Shown one piece after another: positions 59,932 to 64,000 of a stretch of DNA of 64,000 nucleotides. The stretch comes from an uncultured Aquimarina sp. (lineage in GTDB: Bacteria > Bacteroidota > Bacteroidia > Flavobacteriales > Flavobacteriaceae), in assembly GCF_947492965.1 (NCBI RefSeq), contig NZ_CANLOZ010000003.1, forward strand, positions 124,001 through 188,000, read 5' to 3'. The position numbers were made by a program, and so were the translations under genes. Positions within the stretch are counted from its first letter, which is position 1; every line of letters begins with the position of its first letter. The notes below the pieces were generated by a model. The model was not told the DNA's origin, did no database searches, and worked only from the letters and a program-made list of their open reading frames with translations.

Positions 59932-61704
59932 TTAATTATTCAACTGATCATTTGTTTGTACTTCTCTTGCCGGTAGTGGAAAGTAATCTACCTGTGGGCC
60001 GTAATTGGCACTCGATTGTGTAAAGTCAGGTCTAACTCTACCATTAATAAATATAGGAGGATTACCACCACCAAAAAGATTAAGTATATTGTTATTTGGG
60101 TCTGCTATTTCTTGCGCTTCTGCGTCGAGTCTCCATCTTTCGTCCTCTGCAAGTTCATTGAATACCTGCCCTGCAATACCCCATCTTACTAGATCTTTCC
60201 ACCTGTGTCCTTCAATATAAAGTTCTAAAGGTCTTTCTACTCTCCTTATGTGTGTCATAATACTTTCAACACTAGGAGCAACTGTTGTTTGGGTTCTTCC
60301 GTCTACAAGAATACTCTTGTGAAATTCAGGAAATTCACCTTGGTCATTAATATACTGACGAAGTGTTATAACTCCAGAGCGAGCTCTTACTTGATCTATA
60401 AAGTCAATTGCCGTATTTATGTCGCCATTAGCTTCTAAAACAGCTTCCGCATACATTAAGAAAACATCTGCTAAACGGATATGTCTGAAATTTATACCTG
60501 ATCTACTATTAACATCTTCACTTGGTAAGGTTTCCCAATTGGTATGTTTTTTAGTATACGCACTTTGTCCAAAAGCCCATCCATTTGCAGGGTCTGGCGC
60601 AACCTGATAGAAAGGACCCTCATCATTAATAGGGGCAATACTTGCTCTCATTCGTCTAGATTGTACATTTCCATCATTAACTGGGTTATTCGGATCTACT
60701 TCGTCTCTAACAAATAACTCGTGCATGTAGTAAGTTGGTAGTACAGTATTAAATCCACCAAATCGCAATTGACCAATATCTCTTGCTAGCGCTGAAGCTT
60801 CAGCTCCAGTTAAGAATTGAGTGTCATCAACTTGACCTCCAGGAGCTCCAGGATTAAGTTCAGCAGAATACGGTGTTTCAAGAATTGATTCAGAATTGTA
60901 CTCTCCCATCACGGAAAAATTATCTCCGAAGTCTGAAGCTAGTGCATATATTCCAGAATCGATAACTTCTCTAAATTCGGATGCTGCTTGAGACCAATCT
61001 TCTTGAAATAAATACACTTTACCTAACATTGCTGTGGCTGCTCCCCAAGTAACTCTTCCTAAATCCTCATCTGGCCAAGTTTGTGGTAAATTATTTTTAG
61101 CAAAAATCAAATCTGGCATAATAATTTGATTCGTAATTTCTTCTATTGAAATAAAAGGAGCACTAGCATCTGATCCTAACCTTGGATCTGTTCTTAGAAC
61201 AGCTCCGTTATATGTATGCGCAATTTGAAAATAGTAAAATGCTCTTAAAAAGCGGGCTTGTGCTTCTACCTGATTACGTTCTTCTATTTCTGTAGGATCA
61301 AAAGCATCAGGATTTTCTTCTAACCCTAATAAAACCTGATTTGCTCTATTTATTCCTATATAAGATTGGCTCCATTTATTAATCACTTGTTCAGAATTAT
61401 CACCAAAATTTAAATTTGCATGAACTATTTGTCTTGGATAGAAAAACTCTGTTCCAGCTTCATCAGTTTGTATCATTTCAAATTGCAATCCAGATCCGCT
61501 GATGCTCTGAAATTGTAATGCTGCATATACCGTATTAAGAGCAGCGTTAAATTGAGTAGGATTATTAAAAAATCGTTCTACCGTTATGGCATTAGGATTT
61601 TCAACTTCTAAAAGATCATCCCCACATCTTGTTAAGGATAAAATGCAAACTGCACCGAGCAAGAATTTTAAAAATATATTTTTCATTTTATATTGACTTT
61701 TCAT
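59932..61704 (-). CDS. SusD/RagB-family outer membrane glycan-binding lipoprotein
   Basis: 590 residues; a second in-frame ATG six codons in (M-K-N-I-F-L-K-F) gives the better signal peptide. Lipobox L-T-R-C. SusD hallmarks: R-F-F-N-N-P-T-Q-F near the start, Q-A-R-F-L-R-A-F-Y-Y-F-Q (TPR helix), H-I-R-L-A-D-V-F-L-M-Y-A-E-A, and a C-terminal Y-F-P-L-P-A-R-E. It forms the lid on the SusC transporter and binds oligosaccharides at the cell surface. The stop of the receptor gene is 6 bases before it. Confidence 0.94.
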   Translation of the reverse strand: MKSQYKMKNIFLKFLLGAVCILSLTRCGDDLLEVENPNAITVERFFNNPTQFNAALNTVYAALQFQSISGSGLQFEMIQTDEAGTEFFYPRQIVHANLNFGDNSEQVINKWSQSYIGINRANQVLLGLEENPDAFDPTEIEERNQVEAQARFLRAFYYFQIAHTYNGAVLRTDPRLGSDASAPFISIEEITNQIIMPDLIFAKNNLPQTWPDEDLGRVTWGAATAMLGKVYLFQEDWSQAASEFREVIDSGIYALASDFGDNFSVMGEYNSESILETPYSAELNPGAPGGQVDDTQFLTGAEASALARDIGQLRFGGFNTVLPTYYMHELFVRDEVDPNNPVNDGNVQSRRMRASIAPINDEGPFYQVAPDPANGWAFGQSAYTKKHTNWETLPSEDVNSRSGINFRHIRLADVFLMYAEAVLEANGDINTAIDFIDQVRARSGVITLRQYINDQGEFPEFHKSILVDGRTQTTVAPSVESIMTHIRRVERPLELYIEGHRWKDLVRWGIAGQVFNELAEDERWRLDAEAQEIADPNNNILNLFGGGNPPIFINGRVRPDFTQSSANYGPQVDYFPLPAREVQTNDQLNN

Positions 61705-61710
61705 AATTTT

Positions 61711-64000
61711 TTAAAAACCTAATTGAACACCAAATAAGAATCTTCTACTTACTGGATATGTTGCAGTGTCCACACCTCTTGTGAAAATTCCATCACCTCC
61801 TATTTCTGGATCAAAACCGGTATACTCTGTAAATGTGAATGGATTTTGCGCGGTACCATATACTCTTACATTTCTTATAGCTTCTGGTAAATAATCTTTT
61901 GGTATCGTATAACCCAGAGTAATATTTCTAATACGCCAGTAACTTCCATCCTCTAAAAAGAAATCTGATCTTGATCTAACATTTTCCGTTAGTGTTCCAG
62001 CATTATCAGCAGGAATATCAGAATTCGGATTCTGTGGTGACCATTGATTAACTAATTCAAGACTTCTATCATACGCAAAAGCTGCTAGTCTAGCTCCGTT
62101 GTATATTTCAGCTCCATAGGATACATAATTTTGTAAAAAGAAGTCAAAACCTTTATACTCCAAGTTTAAAGATAGACCTGCTTCGAAATCTGGTTGACCC
62201 GAACCTGCATATACTCTATCATTTTCATCTATTTGATTATCTCCATTTGCATCGATGTACTGAATATCTCCTAAACGAGCAGTATCATCAATAAGTCGGT
62301 AAGCATCTAACTGTTCTTGCGTTTTGATTACGCCATTATTTTGTATAAGGAAGAATGCCCCTGCTTCAAACCCTTCAGCTAAAAATGTAGTTGGATCTCC
62401 GGTAGGGAAAGTTAGGGTAGGGACACCACCTTGAAAACCTCTTGCAGTTCCATTAAGACTTGTGATTTCATTTTTATTTCTGGTAAACGTACCTGATAAA
62501 TTCCACTTTAAACCGTTTTGTAATTCATCTCTATAAGATACAGCAAATTCGATACCCTTGTTCGTAAGGCTTCCGGCATTCGTAAGTCTTGCGTTAAAGC
62601 TTTGATCACCTGGCGCATCAGCACCAGCAGATGGCGGTAGTTGTTCTTCTAATAATAAATCTTCTTGATCGTTAAAGTAATAATCAGCAGTAAAGTTAAT
62701 TTTGTTATTAAGAAAAGCTAAGTCAATACCTATATTACGTGATATACTAGTTTCCCATTTGATACCTGGATCAACAAACCTTCTTCCGATCTGACCTATT
62801 GCTAATTGCTCTTGGCTACCGAATATAAAATTCGATCCAGATTCAATTAAAGGAACAAATAAGAATGGGTCGATACGTGCATTTCCAACTTCTCCCCAAC
62901 TCGCTCTTAACTTAAAATTGGATATAAAGTTGATATTTTCAAAGAAAGCTTCTTCACTAACATTCCATCCAACTGAGATACCTGGAAAAGTTCCGTATCT
63001 ATTTTCTGGTCCAAAAACAGAAGAACCATCTCTTCTTACACTCACTGAAAGAAGATATCTATCGTCGTAATTATATTGTAATCTTCCTAATAAACCTGTA
63101 AATACTTGTCTTTCACGTCGCCCATTAGGTCTTATACCTTCTGCTCCAGCTCCTAGAACATCTGTGTCGTTGCTTAATAAGCCAATTACACCTGTGTTTA
63201 CTGTCTCGCTATCGAACTGTTCATATGAACCTAAGGCAAGCAACTTCAGGTTATGATTACCAAAATCAACATTATAGCTCAAGGAATTTTCTACAGTGCT
63301 TCTTTGAGAAAAAATAAAACTTTCTTGTAAGATAGCATCTGGTCTTGATGCAGTAGGAACAAATCTTCCCATATTATCAAATAATAAATACTGTGGGCGT
63401 AAAAATTTCCTTCTAAAATCAAAGCTATTGCGCCCGAGATTAACTTTATATGTTAACCCTTGCAATAATTCATAGTCGATACTAAAAGCTACATTGGTAC
63501 TTCTTATCCTTCTTCTATCTTCATTAGCAAGTTCTCGCGTTAAGAAACCTAATAATTCTGCTTGCCCAGTTCCTTCACTTAAATCAACTACACCATCTAC
63601 AGGTCTTGCATCGCTAATTGCAGGTTGAAACGGTTTTTGAGCGATTGCTAGTTCAAGTAAAGCAAAAGGTTCTTGATCTCTTATCTCATCAGTAATACCT
63701 ATCGAAGAAAAAACTTTCAATCTCTCTCTAGTATATTGACCAGTGATTCTACTTGTTAATCGACTAAAACTAGAATTAACTAATACACCTTCTTGGTCAA
63801 AGTAATTTCCACTAAGGTTTAATGTTAAATCACCGATCCCACCAGAAACATTAATATTATGATTTTGAATTAGAGCATTATTTCTTTGAACGTCATCAAC
63901 AAAATCATTATCAATATTCAATGCGTTCGGGTTAAAGAATAATGTTTCATTAATAGTTCCTTCTCTATCGGCAGTCAATTGATCAGTAAAAAATTGTTGT
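61711..64000 (-). CDS. SusC/RagA-family TonB-dependent receptor, C-terminal part (cut by right edge)
   Basis: The frame stays open to base 64000, so the N-terminal signal peptide, carboxypeptidase-like domain, TonB box and most of the plug lie outside; the TTG at 63978 is an internal leucine codon. About 762 residues are visible: the end of the plug (N-H-N-I-N-V-S-G-G), strands of the 22-stranded barrel, and the conserved C-terminal block R-I-R-N-I-T-L-G-Y-T-I-P and G-V-Q-L-G-F with the terminal phenylalanine. It imports oligosaccharides with energy from TonB-ExbBD. In a locus with GH16 and GH86 the load is probably agar or porphyran oligosaccharide. Confidence 0.94.
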   Translation of the reverse strand, partial: QQFFTDQLTADREGTINETLFFNPNALNIDNDFVDDVQRNNALIQNHNINVSGGIGDLTLNLSGNYFDQEGVLVNSSFSRLTSRITGQYTRERLKVFSSIGITDEIRDQEPFALLELAIAQKPFQPAISDARPVDGVVDLSEGTGQAELLGFLTRELANEDRRRIRSTNVAFSIDYELLQGLTYKVNLGRNSFDFRRKFLRPQYLLFDNMGRFVPTASRPDAILQESFIFSQRSTVENSLSYNVDFGNHNLKLLALGSYEQFDSETVNTGVIGLLSNDTDVLGAGAEGIRPNGRRERQVFTGLLGRLQYNYDDRYLLSVSVRRDGSSVFGPENRYGTFPGISVGWNVSEEAFFENINFISNFKLRASWGEVGNARIDPFLFVPLIESGSNFIFGSQEQLAIGQIGRRFVDPGIKWETSISRNIGIDLAFLNNKINFTADYYFNDQEDLLLEEQLPPSAGADAPGDQSFNARLTNAGSLTNKGIEFAVSYRDELQNGLKWNLSGTFTRNKNEITSLNGTARGFQGGVPTLTFPTGDPTTFLAEGFEAGAFFLIQNNGVIKTQEQLDAYRLIDDTARLGDIQYIDANGDNQIDENDRVYAGSGQPDFEAGLSLNLEYKGFDFFLQNYVSYGAEIYNGARLAAFAYDRSLELVNQWSPQNPNSDIPADNAGTLTENVRSRSDFFLEDGSYWRIRNITLGYTIPKDYLPEAIRNVRVYGTAQNPFTFTEYTGFDPEIGGDGIFTRGVDTATYPVSRRFLFGVQLGF

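Noticed and set aside
1..64000. CRISPR arrays, tRNA or rRNA genes, complete insertion sequences or prophage integrase
   Set aside because: None were seen by reading; the contractile genes lack phage head, portal or terminase genes, which supports an eCIS rather than a prophage.

Overview
The window looks like the chromosome of a marine member of the Flavobacteriaceae (Aquimarina/Kordia-like; the exact genus cannot be fixed from the sequence). The signs are low G+C, TAnnTTTG-type -7 promoter boxes, type IX secretion (T9SS) C-terminal sorting domains, a SusC/SusD pair, agar-degrading glycoside hydrolases and flavobacterial intergenic repeats. No tRNA, rRNA, CRISPR array or intact insertion sequence was seen.

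Left part (1-23.6 kb): most of an extracellular contractile injection system (eCIS; AFP/PVC/MAC type), all on the + strand. In order: end of a tail sheath gene, three tube-protein paralogues, a 54-residue DUF5908 protein, a LysM protein (Afp7-like), a VgrG-like spike (Afp8), a gp25-like protein (Afp9), a PAAR-like tip (Afp10), a baseplate J-like protein (Afp11), two duplicated collar-domain fibres, a second large baseplate protein (Afp12), the tape-measure protein (Afp14) and an AAA+ ATPase (Afp15). Three putative cargo genes follow at 18139-23588. The three cargo proteins are unlike each other in their C-terminal parts, but share an N-terminal signature with the key residues at identical positions (DNR 33-35, RKL 42-44). 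Two carry DUF4157 (eCIS core) domains with HExxH. Their C-terminal parts look like new toxin modules: one resembles glutamine-synthetase-fold amidoligases, the other a minimal nucleotidyltransferase.

Middle (24-33.5 kb): a set of envelope genes (multi-pass membrane protein, cytoplasmic-type amidase, lipoprotein plus membrane protein, a giant HYR/C-type-lectin T9SS protein, and a pair of coiled-coil membrane proteins). Each of the five transcription units is preceded by the same composite element: GTCG, 18 bases later CCGTTTTTGT, and 35-36 bases after the start of that block a perfect TAnnTTTG box. This looks like a previously undescribed local regulon next to the eCIS.

33.6-48.9 kb: housekeeping and stress genes. 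They comprise a TPR/LuxR-type regulator, an unusual alpha/beta-hydrolase - degenerate cyclase - AraC fusion regulator, an FG-GAP/ASPIC surface protein, CorA, a Kef-type antiporter, two MscS channels, a DUF3124 lipoprotein, a Dps ferritin and a DUF6588-like outer membrane protein.

Right part (48.9-64 kb, - strand): an agar/porphyran utilisation locus. A SusC-like receptor (cut by the right edge), a SusD-like lipoprotein and a surface glycan-binding lipoprotein form one operon. They are followed by a GH86 and a GH16 enzyme, both with BIG2, CBM6 and T9SS domains, and by KDG kinase and KDPG aldolase. The last two fit the lower part of 3,6-anhydro-L-galactose breakdown.
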